Of a DNA stretch of 54,935 bases, positions 1-8,878 are shown one piece after another. Where the stretch lies: assembly GCA_025358295.1 (NCBI GenBank), contig JANYJY010000011.1, forward strand, positions 1-54,935, written 5' to 3'. The translations under genes were made by a program, and so were the position numbers. The notes under the pieces are model-generated. The model worked only from the letters and a program-made list of their open reading frames with translations, did not search any database and was not told where the DNA came from. Source of the stretch: Gammaproteobacteria bacterium (lineage in GTDB: Bacteria; Pseudomonadota; Gammaproteobacteria; Steroidobacterales; Steroidobacteraceae). Each line of letters opens with the position of its first letter. The first letter of the stretch is position 1.

Positions 1-384
1 CGATCGGCCACCCAGGATAAGCACTACTTCGAGGGCCTGCCGAGTCCATCCGCGGCCGCCATCGTCGCGGCGCTGGTGTGGCTGGCGAGCGATCAGACCA
101 ATATAGGGCTGACCGGCTTGATCCTGGCCTTCCTGGTCACGGTCTCTGCCGGCGCGCTCATGATCAGTCGTTTTCCGTTCAACAGCTTCAAGCAGGTGAA
201 TCCCGGCGCGCGCGTACGATTCACCTACATCATTCTGGTGCCGCTCGCTTTCATCTTGATCTTCCTGCACCTACCCATCAGTTTGCTGGTGCTGTTCGGG
301 CTATATGGTCTGTCCGCACCGACGCTCTGGGTCTACCGCAAGTTGCGGCGCCGGACCCGCCCCGCCGTCAGACCGCATGAATAG
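1..384 (+). CDS. pssA: CDP-diacylglycerol--serine O-phosphatidyltransferase, C-terminal part
   Basis: The reading frame is already open at base 1 and ends with TAG at 382-384, so only the last 127 codons are present. The fragment begins near HYFEGLPSPSAAAIVAAL, which matches the 'F.GLPSP.AA' stretch that follows the catalytic CDP-alcohol phosphotransferase motif in PssA proteins. It then has three hydrophobic membrane segments and a basic tail. The enzyme joins CDP-diacylglycerol and serine to make phosphatidylserine, the precursor of phosphatidylethanolamine, in the inner membrane. The catalytic DG..AR motif lies upstream of the window and cannot be checked. The stop overlaps the start of the next gene in ATGAATAG, so the two are probably co-translated. 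Confidence 0.85.
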   Translation, partial: RSATQDKHYFEGLPSPSAAAIVAALVWLASDQTNIGLTGLILAFLVTVSAGALMISRFPFNSFKQVNPGARVRFTYIILVPLAFILIFLHLPISLLVLFGLYGLSAPTLWVYRKLRRRTRPAVRPHE

Positions 385-1105
385 CGCGCTGCGCCGTGAA
401 TATCTTGCCGCCCTGGGGATACAAGCTTGGGTTGCGCGCGGTGCAACGGCACTGAATGTTGCGATCCCTGCCGCCGCCAGCGCAGTCGTAGCCCGAGCGG
501 CAGCGGCGCCGGCGCAGCCGTCCGATGCACCCGTGCCTCGAGAGGGCGGGGCTGATTGGCCGGAACTGCGGGCCAGGGTGGCTTCTTGCACACGCTGCAC
601 GCTGTGCAATACGCGCACCCAAACCGTCTTCGGCGTGGGCAGTCAGTCGGCCGAATGGCTGATCGTCGGCGAGGCGCCGGGCGCCGATGAGGACCGTCAG
701 GGCGAGCCCTTCGTCGGCAAAGCCGGTCAGCTGTTGAATTCCATGTTGTACGCCATTGGGTTGAAGCGCGAGCAGGTGTACATCGCCAATGTCTTGAAGT
801 GCCGACCTCCCGGCAATCGCGACCCCACGGCCAGTGAGGCTGCGGAGTGTCTGCCCTATCTCGAACAGCAGATTGCATTGCTGCGGCCCAAGCTCATGCT
901 GGCTGTGGGGCGGATCGCAGCGCAAAACCTGCTGCGCACCAATGTCACGCTGGGTGGGCTGCGACAGAAAGTGCACCGCTTCGGCCTGATGCAAGTGCCC
1001 TTGGTCGCTACCTATCATCCGGCGTACTTGCTGCGCACGCCGAGTGAGAAGGGAAAGGCGTGGGAGGATTTAAAATTTGCCCGGCAGGTGTGCGCGGGTG
1101 TCTAG
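377..1105 (+). CDS. Uracil-DNA glycosylase, family 4 (iron-sulfur type)
   Basis: A protein of 242 residues that removes uracil from DNA in base-excision repair. After a low-complexity Ala-rich N-terminus of about 60 residues come CTRCTLCNTRTQ, the active-site loop GEAPGADEDRQGEPFVGKAG, and then KCRPPGNRDPTASEAAEC. The early CxxC and the two later cysteines about 15 residues apart fit the 4Fe-4S ligands known for family 4 enzymes. A late TYHPAYLLR is the second conserved loop. The Ala-rich N-terminal extension resembles that of bacterial proteins once annotated as phage SPO1 DNA polymerase-related. The ATG at 377 overlaps the end of pssA by 8 bases and was chosen over earlier non-ATG starts that would run deep into pssA. 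Confidence 0.9.
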   Translation: MNSALRREYLAALGIQAWVARGATALNVAIPAAASAVVARAAAAPAQPSDAPVPREGGADWPELRARVASCTRCTLCNTRTQTVFGVGSQSAEWLIVGEAPGADEDRQGEPFVGKAGQLLNSMLYAIGLKREQVYIANVLKCRPPGNRDPTASEAAECLPYLEQQIALLRPKLMLAVGRIAAQNLLRTNVTLGGLRQKVHRFGLMQVPLVATYHPAYLLRTPSEKGKAWEDLKFARQVCAGV

Positions 1106-1586
1106 CGTCAAGCAAGAGGTCGAGTCTGCCTCGGTCGCGATCCGACCCATGCACGAACTCGACGTCCCTGTAGTCGTCGACATCGAACGGGCGGCGTATC
1201 AATTTCCCTGGAGCGAGGGGATATTTCGCGACTGCTTGCGCGTCGGCTATGTGTGCCGTGTGGTTGAGGCCGACAGTGCCCTAGCGGGCTACGGCATCAT
1301 GTCCGTTGGGGCGGGCGAAGCGCATATATTGAACGTCTGCATCGCCGATGAGTATCGCGGACGCGGCCTGGCTCGCAGGGTGCTTGTGTATCTTTTGGAG
1401 CGGGCACGTGCGTCTGGGATGCATGAGGCCTTTCTCGAAGTAAGGCCCTCCAACACGGCAGCCGCACATCTCTACAAGTCCATGGGCTTCGAGCAAGTGG
1501 GCGTGCGACGCGGCTACTATCAGGCCGCGGCGGGCCGCGAGGACGCCGCGGTTTTGCGGCGGCTGCTGTTGCCGGATGCTAAATAG
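1098..1586 (+). CDS. rimI: Ribosomal-protein-alanine N-acetyltransferase
   Basis: A GNAT-fold protein of 162 residues with the acetyl-CoA loop in EYRGRGLARRVL (pattern RGxGxA), followed by LEVRPSNTAAAHLYKSMGF, the C-terminal signature of RimI. RimI acetylates the N-terminal alanine of ribosomal protein S18, and in many bacteria it lies near tsaB. The chosen start is GTG at 1098, which overlaps the end of the glycosylase gene by 8 bases. The frame also stays open back to a TTG at 1077, and an ATG at 1149 would give a shorter product that still keeps the fold. The overlap with the upstream gene favours GTG 1098. The gene closes the short run of overlapping housekeeping genes at the left edge. 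Confidence 0.85.
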   Translation: MSSVKQEVESASVAIRPMHELDVPVVVDIERAAYQFPWSEGIFRDCLRVGYVCRVVEADSALAGYGIMSVGAGEAHILNVCIADEYRGRGLARRVLVYLLERARASGMHEAFLEVRPSNTAAAHLYKSMGFEQVGVRRGYYQAAAGREDAAVLRRLLLPDAK

Positions 1587-1690
1587 AACCGAGGGGTTCA
1601 TTGTTGCGCAGTCGTTGCGATAACTTGCGACATCGGCGGCGAGGCGTGTTTTCCGAGCCTTCGACAATCGCAGATTGAAATTTCGAAAGT

Positions 1691-1715
1691 AGGCCGGGGG
1701 GCGACGCCCCTGCCT
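1691..1715. terminator. GC-rich hairpin between rimI and the Fic gene
   Basis: AGGC (1691-1694) pairs with GCCT (1712-1715), and GGGGC pairs with GCCCC inside it around a GAC loop. The hairpin covers the Fic stop codon and lies between two converging genes, so it could end transcription from either side. There is no long T-run, so this is a structure-based guess. A smaller GAACC/GGTTC hairpin lies just after rimI at 1588-1601. Confidence 0.4.
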
Positions 1716-3243
1716 AGTCTTCCTGGGAGTGACTTACGAGTTCGCTTAGCAGTCTAGCGAAGGGCCTGATGTCCTGCCTGACGCTCGCGGATTCGAGCGC
1801 TGCCATATAGTCGTCCCGACGATCTAATGGGACAATCGTCCACGGATAGCCGCCGGATGCCAGCATGACGTTCATGAGGAAGCGAGCCATGCGTCCGTTG
1901 CCATCGAAATACGGATGTATGTAAACGAACATGAAATGCCCCAAGACCGCGCGGACAGCCGGTCCGGTCTCCGACTGGAGCAACTCGAAGAAGGCGGGGA
2001 CGAGGTCTCTCACGGCTTCATAGCTTGGCGGGACGTGCATCGACCTGCGAATGAAGACGGGACCGTTGCGGTAGCCCGCTAGGTCGGCGGGCTGGAGAAT
2101 GCCCGCCGTCACGCTTGGTCCAAATAGCTCCCGATACCATTCGCCATGGTCGGCATTCGCAACGATTCCTGCGTTCTGGTTTGCGAGCACTTTCTCGACG
2201 CTGGCCTTCACGGCCTGGAACGCCTGCCAGTAGCCGCGCGCGGCGAGTGCGTTTTTGTTCTCGCGGTCGTTCTCGTCGTTGTCGGGATTCCAGTTGCCGC
2301 AGCGCACCCGTTCGATCAGGGCGGCGCTCACGCGGTAGCCTTCGATTGAGAGCGAGTTATAGGCGTCGTCGATATAGATTCCATCGACCTGATGCAAATA
2401 GGCGCGCCTGTCGGTCGGTATGCCCGGCGCGGCGGGGAAGTGTTGGAGGACGTCTCCCCGCATCGTTGCCCACATCATCCGCATACGGGTCACGTAGGGA
2501 GAGGGCTCACGGGCGCTGAAAGTGATCGAGGTTTCGTCTGTGAAAGGATCGGATTCCTGGACCAGATAGCCCGCCGTCCGCATGGTCGCCAGAATGTCAT
2601 CGGCGATCCTTACCCTGCCGATATTGCGGAATGCTCCCGCCAGCCGTCCCGCAATCTTGCTGTGACCGCCGGAGAGCAGCCCTGAGAGGACTTCGGAAGC
2701 GTCGGGAATCATCGCGAGGGCGGCGCGCGTCGTTACAGGGCGGACCGCAAATTCGCCGGGACCGCAGGCGATCAGGGCGGTAGGAAGTTTCATCACGCGA
2801 AGGTCGTGCTTAATCTCGGTATCGGCTTTGGCGGGAAGCTCCAGGCGCACGTCGAATATGGACGTTTCGTAGAGGAGGCCGGTTGGCTTGTTACCTCCTT
2901 TTGGAGAGCGGACGAGCAGCTGGCGGGGAACAGTCCAGTCTCCGGAATGGAGACTGATGGATTGCTCCGGACTGAGACACCATTCGTCCCCGAAGCGGGT
3001 ATTGAGATAGTCTGCGCAGAAACCCCAGAATGACGCGTACCAGGCCGTGCTTTCGCCCGCCGTTTCGTCTGAGCGAGAAGGGACATACCAGCCCTTCATG
3101 ACTTCCGCAAGGAAGCCATTCTTGACCAGACGCTCGCGGTGAATGCGAGTAAGGTCGCTGGCGCGAATAGCAGCCTTACCCTTGTCCTGGAGTGCCTTCA
3201 GGAAGGATAGGGAGTTCGCGAGATTGTCAGACGGCGAGGCCAT
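1714..3243 (-). CDS. Fic-family protein with AbiEi-like DNA-binding N-terminal region
   Basis: A protein of 509 residues. The first roughly 60 residues (ASDLTRIHRERLVKNGFLAE, then KGWYVPS) resemble the winged-helix 'antitoxin' domain of the AbiEi group. Residues about 70-260 form a conserved middle region. The C-terminal half is a Fic domain with the catalytic motif HPYFDGNGRMAR (His443, Asp447, Arg451, Arg454), which transfers AMP or a related group from a nucleotide to a target protein. An inhibitory helix motif of the (S/T)xxxE(G/N) type is present as SLSIEG (Ser297, Glu301), so the enzyme is probably held inactive in cis (class II). No separate toxin or antitoxin gene is adjacent. The gene sits alone between rimI and prfC, with AT-rich DNA upstream, and looks like a horizontally acquired single-gene cargo. 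The target protein is unknown. Confidence 0.9.
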   Translation of the reverse strand: MASPSDNLANSLSFLKALQDKGKAAIRASDLTRIHRERLVKNGFLAEVMKGWYVPSRSDETAGESTAWYASFWGFCADYLNTRFGDEWCLSPEQSISLHSGDWTVPRQLLVRSPKGGNKPTGLLYETSIFDVRLELPAKADTEIKHDLRVMKLPTALIACGPGEFAVRPVTTRAALAMIPDASEVLSGLLSGGHSKIAGRLAGAFRNIGRVRIADDILATMRTAGYLVQESDPFTDETSITFSAREPSPYVTRMRMMWATMRGDVLQHFPAAPGIPTDRRAYLHQVDGIYIDDAYNSLSIEGYRVSAALIERVRCGNWNPDNDENDRENKNALAARGYWQAFQAVKASVEKVLANQNAGIVANADHGEWYRELFGPSVTAGILQPADLAGYRNGPVFIRRSMHVPPSYEAVRDLVPAFFELLQSETGPAVRAVLGHFMFVYIHPYFDGNGRMARFLMNVMLASGGYPWTIVPLDRRDDYMAALESASVRQDIRPFARLLSELVSHSQED

Positions 3244-3244
3244 G

Positions 3245-3360
3245 TAACCTATATCTCATTTATAGGTTATTGAGTCAATCAGTTTTTAGGTTATTAAGAA
3301 AACTCTAATTTAGGTTATAATGCTAATCAGTCTCAAGGTTATGGCGTTTGGAGTAACCAA
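3245..3360. promoter_or_regulatory. Array of 24-bp-spaced TAGGTTA operator-like repeats
   Basis: The core TAGGTTA occurs at 3263-3269, 3287-3293 and 3311-3317, with the near copy AAGGTTA at 3335-3341. The step is exactly 24 bp each time. Copies one and three also share AATCAGT at the same offset. An inverted copy TAACCTA lies at 3245-3251, right in front of the Fic start codon, and an inverted half-site TAACC lies at 3354-3358. The array fills the gap between the divergent Fic gene and prfC. Exact spacing and flanking inverted sites point to cooperative binding by a regulator. The DNA-binding N-terminus of the Fic protein is the obvious candidate, by analogy with AbiEi autoregulation; that link is inference. 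Confidence 0.75.
3294..3321 (+). promoter_or_regulatory. Candidate promoter of prfC inside the repeat array
   Basis: TATAAT at 3316-3321 is a perfect -10 box, and TTAAGA at 3294-3299 matches four of six -35 bases with a 16-bp spacer. The -10 overlaps the third TAGGTTA repeat, so a protein bound to the array would block it. Transcription would start near 3328 and give a leader of about 110 bases before prfC. Confidence 0.5.
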
Positions 3361-3399
3361 TTCGCCACTCCGCAGCAAAATAAAGGCAGCTTCCAATTT

Positions 3400-3419
3400 T
3401 TGTACAAAATGTTGTACAA
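3400..3419. repeat. Two TTGTACAA palindromes in the prfC leader
   Basis: The perfect 8-bp palindrome TTGTACAA occurs at 3400-3407 and again at 3412-3419, 12 bp apart, between the repeat array and the TTG start of prfC. It could be a second operator or an RNA element in the leader. No regulator is identified. Confidence 0.55.
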
Positions 3420-3438
3420 ACTCAATTAGGGCAGAATT

Positions 3439-5031
3439 TTGAGTAACGATATTTCCTTTGAAATCAACAAGCGACGCACCTTTGCCATCATCTCCCACCC
3501 CGACGCGGGCAAGACCACGCTGACCGAGAAGCTGCTGTTGTTCGGCGGTGCGATTCAAATGGCCGGGACGGTTAAGGGTCGCAAGGCAACCCGTCATGCG
3601 ACCTCGGACTGGATGCGCTTGGAGCAACAGCGCGGCATTTCCATCACCTCCTCGGTGATGCAGTTTCCTTATGCGGATTGCGTCGTCAATCTGCTCGATA
3701 CGCCGGGCCACGAGGATTTCTCCGAAGACACCTACCGGACATTGACCGCGGTCGACTCGGCCCTGATGGTCATCGACTGCGCCAAGGGGGTCGAGGAGCG
3801 GACCATCAAGCTCATGGATGTCTGCCGACTGCGCGACACGCCCATCATGACCTTCGTCAACAAGCTCGATCGCGACGGTCGGGCGCCCATCGAGCTGCTC
3901 GACGAGATCGAAAGCGTCTTGAAAATCCAATGTGCGCCCATCACCTGGCCGATCGGCATGGGGCGCGATCTGCTCGGCGTCTATCATCTGCTGGAAGACA
4001 GAATTTACGTCTATGTTGCCGTGGAGAAGGGCCGCGTAGGAACCCACGAGACCATCGACGGCATCGATAGTGCCGAGGCGCGCGAATTTCTAGGGACGAG
4101 GTACCGGGCCTTCATGGATGAAGTGGAACTGGTCCGCGGAGCCAGTCCGCGCTTCGATTTGCAGCTATATCGAGCTGCAAAGCAGACGCCGGTGTTTTTC
4201 GGCTCGGCCGTCAATAATTTTGGAGTCCGAGAGCTGTTGACGGCCTTCGTCGACCATTCTCCGGGTCCGTTGCCGCGCGCGACGTTGCAACGCCAAGTCG
4301 TCGCGAGCGAGCCGAAGCTCACGGGGTTCGTTTTCAAGATTCAAGCCAACATGGATCCCGGGCATCGCGATCGTATCGCCTTCATGCGTTTATGTTCGGG
4401 ACGCTATGCACGCGGCATGCGCATGCATCATGTGCGCCTCGACAAAGAGGTCCGCATCGCCGACGCGTTGACCTTTTTGGCATCCGACCGCAGCCAGGCG
4501 GAGGAGGCCTATGCCGGCGACATCATCGGCCTGCACAATCATGGAACCATCAATATCGGCGATACATTCACCGAAGGCGAGGATCTGACCTTTACAGGTG
4601 TGCCGAATTTCGCGCCGGAGATGTTCCGCCGCGCCGTTCTGAAGGATCCGCTGCGAATGAAGGCATTGCAGAAGGGTTTGTCGCAGCTATGCGAGGAGGG
4701 TGCCACTCAGTTGTTCAAGCCGTTGCGCAACAACGATTTGATTCTCGGCGCCATCGGTCAGCTGCAATTCGAAGTCGTCGCTTTTCGCTTGCAGGACGAA
4801 TACAGCGTGCAGTGCGTGTTCGAACCCATCAATGTGGCCATGGCGCGCTGGGTGAACCTTGCCGATGAGAAGCGGCTCAGAGAGTTTCGCGAAAAGGCCT
4901 ACGACAATCTCGCCATCGATCACACCGGCGGGCTGGTGTACCTTGCGCCGACGCGGGTCAATCTGGGGCTCACCGAGGAGCGCTGGCCGGAAATCGAATT
5001 TCTCAAGACGCGCGAGAATCTGGCGGCCTAG
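3439..5031 (+). CDS. prfC: Peptide chain release factor 3
   Basis: A GTPase of 530 residues that recycles RF1 and RF2 from the ribosome after termination. The translational-GTPase motifs are clear: G1 [13 protein letters not shown], the switch region [11 protein letters not shown]3 [18 protein letters not shown] and G4 NKLDRDGR. Domain II and the RF3 C-terminal domain follow, and the length matches the family. The start is TTG at 3439, which gives [20 protein letters not shown] and aligns with the usual N-terminus; no ATG is available nearby. The Shine-Dalgarno sequence is weak (AGGGCAG). The last 29 bases overlap the 3' end of the opposing tgpA gene. The promoter region is shared with the Fic gene's operator array, which is unusual for prfC. 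Confidence 0.97.
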   Translation: MSNDISFEINKRRTFAIISHPDAGKTTLTEKLLLFGGAIQMAGTVKGRKATRHATSDWMRLEQQRGISITSSVMQFPYADCVVNLLDTPGHEDFSEDTYRTLTAVDSALMVIDCAKGVEERTIKLMDVCRLRDTPIMTFVNKLDRDGRAPIELLDEIESVLKIQCAPITWPIGMGRDLLGVYHLLEDRIYVYVAVEKGRVGTHETIDGIDSAEAREFLGTRYRAFMDEVELVRGASPRFDLQLYRAAKQTPVFFGSAVNNFGVRELLTAFVDHSPGPLPRATLQRQVVASEPKLTGFVFKIQANMDPGHRDRIAFMRLCSGRYARGMRMHHVRLDKEVRIADALTFLASDRSQAEEAYAGDIIGLHNHGTINIGDTFTEGEDLTFTGVPNFAPEMFRRAVLKDPLRMKALQKGLSQLCEEGATQLFKPLRNNDLILGAIGQLQFEVVAFRLQDEYSVQCVFEPINVAMARWVNLADEKRLREFREKAYDNLAIDHTGGLVYLAPTRVNLGLTEERWPEIEFLKTRENLAA

Positions 5032-6994
5032 GGCGGAAGGTGCGTACGGCCCCCTCGAATCGGCCGACGCCGGCAGGTGCAGGCGCGTCGGCGTAGCGCA
5101 GATCGGAATAGTCGCGACAGAGGGCGCCGACGGCAGGTCCTAAGTCCGGGCGCCGTTGCGCAACCCGGATCGCGTAGTCCTCCGCGCCTTCGTGCGCGAG
5201 ACGCGGTATGCCTACGGCCGCGAGTTTGATGCACAGCCGTGCGTAGGCGCGAATCACGGGATCCTTGCGCGGCGGCTCGGTTTCCCGGCGCACCGTCCAT
5301 GTGAGCCAGACCAGCACCAATGCCAATGCCGCGGCGAGCACCATCACGAGCTTTTGGCCGTCCGGCTCGGGAATATTCAGCCACTCCAGCACTCGCGTTT
5401 GCGAGTCTTGATCGAACAGCAGAATTCGCTCGCGCCACAGCTGCCGCATAGCGTCGAGCCTCAGTCGCAAGTCGGCGAGCCAAGGGGTGCCGTGCCGCCA
5501 AGGGCCGCCCGCGGGCTCATCGGCACCCGCGACGTCGCCTAAGCCCGGCTGCACTCGGGCCGGCGCGATGACCGATGTGGGATCGACTCGCTGCCAGCCG
5601 AGCCCGTCTATCCACACCTCGCTCCAGGCATGGGCATCGCTTTGCCGCACGATCCAATAGTCGGCAAACCGATTGAAAGTTCCGCCCTGATAGCCGGTTA
5701 CGACATGCGCAGGGATGCCTGCCGCCCGCATCAGCGTGGTGAATGCCGACGCATAGTGGCCGCAGAAGCCGCGCTTCGTGCCGAACAAAAATTCGTCCAC
5801 GGAATCGCCGGCGAGCTTGGGCGGCGTGAGCGTGTAGTAAAACGCTTCCTGAGCGAACATGTTGAGAACCGCCTGCACGTAATCCATGTCGTCGGGGTGC
5901 CCTTGGCGCAGGTCGTGCGCCAATTGCAGAGTCCGCGGATTGCGATTCGGCGGCAGCCTGATGTCCCGACGGCGCAGCGTGGCACTGAGGGGCTCCGTCG
6001 ACTGCACCTTGGTGTAGGAGGTCGCCACGACATCGATGGGCCGCGACACGGGGTCGGGCTGCACGAGGGTATAGTCATTGGTGAGAACACCGTGGGGCAG
6101 ATTCCATTTCGCGGGCCAATCGAGCGCGAATATCCAATTGTGCTGATGCGGCTCCAGGCTCAAGGTGTAGGTATAGGCTTCACCCTGCGTTTGCAGCAGG
6201 GGAGCAGTGAATCTCAAGGGATAACCGCGATTCCAGGTGTGTCCGTTGAAGTCGTGCATCACCGGGCCGCGCCAGTAACGCTCCTGGGGCGGCGGCGGAG
6301 CTGCAGCGAAGTGCACACGGAAGGCGATGTCGTCCGAGAGCGCAAGTTCGTTGATGTCGCCGGGGCTCATGCTGTCGCTCAAGCCTGATTCGGCCTTGCC
6401 GCCCTCGCTCGGCATCTGCCAGAGGGGCCCGCCGAAACGTGGAAAAAACAGCCAGAACACCAAGGCCAGCGGCAGCGCTTGGCTGAATATCCGGGCGGCG
6501 TAAAAGAGACTGCGCCGTCGGTCGGGAAGAGGCGCTGTACTGGTGACGCGCAGCAGCGTGGCCGTCGTCAGCCAGCAGACGCCGATGAGGTAAGCCAGCA
6601 GCCAAAACGAATCGCTCTCCAGGAGTGCCGACATGCTTACGAAATAAATGCAGAGCGTAATGATGTAAATGTCGCGCTGGGTCTCCGTCTCGAGCAGCTT
6701 CAATCCCGCCATCAAGGTCAGCAGTGCCGTGCCGGCGGATAATCCATTGAACGTCCGGAATTGCAAGAATAAGAGCGCGATCGCCAGCGCGGCGACGGCG
6801 AGCCGCACGAATCGCGGCGGAGCTGCGCGACCGCGGCGGGCGAGCGATAGCCGGATGGCTCCGGACATCGCCACCGTCGCGTAGACCCACGCCGGCAATG
6901 ATCCGATATGCGCGGCCAGAGCCAAGGCGAGACAGGCGCAGATACCGGCAAGCTGCTCGAATGACATGGCCTTTCTGGCTAATGCGATGCTCAC
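5003..6994 (-). CDS. tgpA: Transglutaminase-like membrane protein (DUF3488 / transglutaminase / DUF4129)
   Basis: A protein of 663 residues with the TgpA architecture. The N-terminal 200 residues hold about six membrane helices (DUF3488). A periplasmic transglutaminase-like domain follows, with the Cys-His-Asp triad visible in [24 protein letters not shown] and [10 protein letters not shown]. Another membrane helix ([18 protein letters not shown]) and a C-terminal DUF4129 region complete it. In Pseudomonas aeruginosa, TgpA has been reported as essential; its substrate is not established here. The start is GTG at 6994, overlapping the DUF58 stop in GTGA; the next in-frame ATG is at 6967. The frame is open further upstream, but that would lie inside the DUF58 gene. 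It is the last gene of the moxR-DUF58-tgpA module, and its end overlaps prfC. Confidence 0.9.
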   Translation of the reverse strand: MSIALARKAMSFEQLAGICACLALALAAHIGSLPAWVYATVAMSGAIRLSLARRGRAAPPRFVRLAVAALAIALLFLQFRTFNGLSAGTALLTLMAGLKLLETETQRDIYIITLCIYFVSMSALLESDSFWLLAYLIGVCWLTTATLLRVTSTAPLPDRRRSLFYAARIFSQALPLALVFWLFFPRFGGPLWQMPSEGGKAESGLSDSMSPGDINELALSDDIAFRVHFAAAPPPPQERYWRGPVMHDFNGHTWNRGYPLRFTAPLLQTQGEAYTYTLSLEPHQHNWIFALDWPAKWNLPHGVLTNDYTLVQPDPVSRPIDVVATSYTKVQSTEPLSATLRRRDIRLPPNRNPRTLQLAHDLRQGHPDDMDYVQAVLNMFAQEAFYYTLTPPKLAGDSVDEFLFGTKRGFCGHYASAFTTLMRAAGIPAHVVTGYQGGTFNRFADYWIVRQSDAHAWSEVWIDGLGWQRVDPTSVIAPARVQPGLGDVAGADEPAGGPWRHGTPWLADLRLRLDAMRQLWRERILLFDQDSQTRVLEWLNIPEPDGQKLVMVLAAALALVLVWLTWTVRRETEPPRKDPVIRAYARLCIKLAAVGIPRLAHEGAEDYAIRVAQRRPDLGPAVGALCRDYSDLRYADAPAPAGVGRFEGAVRTFRPRPPDSRAS

Positions 6995-7956
6995 GGCGGC
7001 TCCGCCATACCGAAAGCAGCCAGAGCACGAAGACAGGCGAAACGATGCGCCGCACCTCTGGACGGAGCGATCTCCACACCGGGAATACGCAGTCCATACA
7101 CGCGTTGCGCGCCGTCGCAGTCCAGTACCCACAGGCACAATTGTGCTAGGCGCGGCTCGGTGTCTTGTCCTGCCAGGGAAGTCCACTCCAGCCATTCAGG
7201 CTGTGCGGCCAAGCCCGTGTAGCTGCGGACGGCGGCCTCGCCGCCGCGGGCGAGCACCTTCCACGCCATGTGCTTCAGCGGTACGCCCGGCTCGTAGTCG
7301 CGCAGTCCGGCAAAATCTTCCTCGCCGCGAACTTCCGAGCGAGAAGCTGAACCTGCGCCTGCCGACCTCGGTAGCGTGCGCGTGCCATGGGGCGAAGGAG
7401 CGACGTAGGCCGTCAGTGACCCTTGCACATAGGTCCACGCTTGAAACCAGCCGAAGGGATAGCGCGTACGCAGCTCAAACTGCGCAATGCGGGATATTCC
7501 GCGATGCGCCATGGGGACCTCGACCAGTACCGACTCGGTCGAATTCGCCAGCACGCTGCGTGTGGCGGTGCCGCCCATGCAGCGAATCTCCACGTCGCGT
7601 CGATCGACCGTGGAATCGTTCTGCAGCATGAACCGGAATCCGGCATCGCCGCCGGCAAATGCGTCCGCTTCCGGAGTTACATCCACCCGCAGGCCGAGCA
7701 GATTGCGGTTGCAATGATGCATGGTGACCAGCGCCACACCGGCCATCAGGAATGCGAAAGCCAAGCCAAGATTGCTGTTGTAGTTCAGGCCCGCGATCAG
7801 CATCGCCGTAAGCAGAAATGCCAGCATCAGCCCGACGCGTGTCGGCAGAATATAGACGCGACGCCGATGGATCTTGATCGGCAGGGAGTCGCGGCCGTGT
7901 CGTCGGGCAGCCCAGGCGCGCAATCGATGGGAGGCTACCTGCCGCCAAGTGTTCAT
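6991..7956 (-). CDS. DUF58 domain-containing membrane-anchored protein
   Basis: A protein of 321 residues. A basic N-terminus is followed by two close membrane helices (about residues 39-80). The DUF58 region sits in the second half, with GSASRSEVRGEEDFAGLRDY and PLKHMAWKVLARG, the conserved 'R.Y..GD..R.I.W' type segment of the family. DUF58 proteins are encoded with MoxR ATPases and resemble von Willebrand A domain proteins; the pair is thought to act as a chaperone for envelope or metalloenzyme assembly. Here it lies 10 bases downstream of moxR and overlaps tgpA by 4 bases, so the three proteins probably work together on the inner membrane. Substrate unknown. Confidence 0.9.
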   Translation of the reverse strand: MNTWRQVASHRLRAWAARRHGRDSLPIKIHRRRVYILPTRVGLMLAFLLTAMLIAGLNYNSNLGLAFAFLMAGVALVTMHHCNRNLLGLRVDVTPEADAFAGGDAGFRFMLQNDSTVDRRDVEIRCMGGTATRSVLANSTESVLVEVPMAHRGISRIAQFELRTRYPFGWFQAWTYVQGSLTAYVAPSPHGTRTLPRSAGAGSASRSEVRGEEDFAGLRDYEPGVPLKHMAWKVLARGGEAAVRSYTGLAAQPEWLEWTSLAGQDTEPRLAQLCLWVLDCDGAQRVYGLRIPGVEIAPSRGAAHRFACLRALAAFGMAEPP

Positions 7957-7966
7957 GAGCCTCGCT

Positions 7967-8878
7967 TCAGGGAATGGGAACGGCCTCGAGCAGGCGAGTC
8001 ACCGCGGTGGGCCCGCTGTCTTTTTGTCGCACACGGTGTTCGACCACGGCGCCGAACACTGCCTGTACATGCTCCGGAATCACTGCGTCGCGGCCGGTAA
8101 TCAATGCCCATGCGCGGGCCGCGCGCAACAGACCGATGGCGGCACGGGGTGAGAGGCCGGCGTTCAAACCCGGGGCGTGACGTGTGTGCGCCACGAGCGC
8201 CTGGACATAGTCGAGCAGCGCGGGCGCGACGTGAATGTCCAGAACAGCCTGCTGGAGCCGCTGCAGACTGGCTGCATCGGCGACGGTCGAGAGCGAATTG
8301 ACCAGTTCGCGCCTGTCCACCCCGCTCAAGAGTTCGCGTTCTGCGGCGACAGCGGGATAGCCCAGGTGAACGCGCATCAAGAATCGGTCCAACTGCGACT
8401 CCGGCAGCGGAAAGGTGCCGACTTGGTCTTGCGGATTTTGCGTGGCGATGACGAAGAAAGGCTCCGGCAGCGCCATCGATTGACCGTCCAGGGTGACCTG
8501 ATGCTCCTCCATGGCCTCGAGCAGCGCACTCTGGGCTTTCGGCGAGGCACGATTGATTTCGTCGGCCAGTACCAGCTGCGCAAAAATCGGCCCACGCTGA
8601 AACCTGAATTTTCCCGTTTCACGGTCGAAGATCGACACGCCGAGGACGTCCGCGGGCAAAAGATCGCTGGTGAATTGCACGCGCTGGAACGACAGGCCCA
8701 GGGTTTTGGCAATGGCGTGCGCCAGTGTGGTCTTGCCGACGCCCGGTATATCCTCGATCAGCAGATGTCCGCGCGCCAACATGCACGCCAGGCATAGCCG
8801 AATCTGCGCATCCTTGCCCAGGATCACCCGATTGATTTGGGCAAGTATCGCCTCGATCTCGGTTCGCACCATGTTCAT
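7967..8878 (-). CDS. MoxR-family AAA+ ATPase
   Basis: An ATPase of 303 residues with Walker [16 protein letters not shown], Walker [21 protein letters not shown], sensor 1 FFVIATQNP and the arginine-finger region [12 protein letters not shown]. The helix-2 insert and C-terminal lid are those of the MoxR group. These ATPases act with DUF58 or VWA-domain partners as assembly chaperones. The ATG overlaps the valS stop in ATGA (8875-8878), which ties this module to translation of valS. The DUF58 partner follows directly. Confidence 0.93.
   Translation of the reverse strand: MNMVRTEIEAILAQINRVILGKDAQIRLCLACMLARGHLLIEDIPGVGKTTLAHAIAKTLGLSFQRVQFTSDLLPADVLGVSIFDRETGKFRFQRGPIFAQLVLADEINRASPKAQSALLEAMEEHQVTLDGQSMALPEPFFVIATQNPQDQVGTFPLPESQLDRFLMRVHLGYPAVAAERELLSGVDRRELVNSLSTVADAASLQRLQQAVLDIHVAPALLDYVQALVAHTRHAPGLNAGLSPRAAIGLLRAARAWALITGRDAVIPEHVQAVFGAVVEHRVRQKDSGPTAVTRLLEAVPIP

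Noticed and set aside
1587-3438. A two-gene toxin-antitoxin pair around the Fic gene
   Set aside because: No small antitoxin ORF with a start site or conserved sequence was found on either side; the inhibitory helix is inside the Fic protein.
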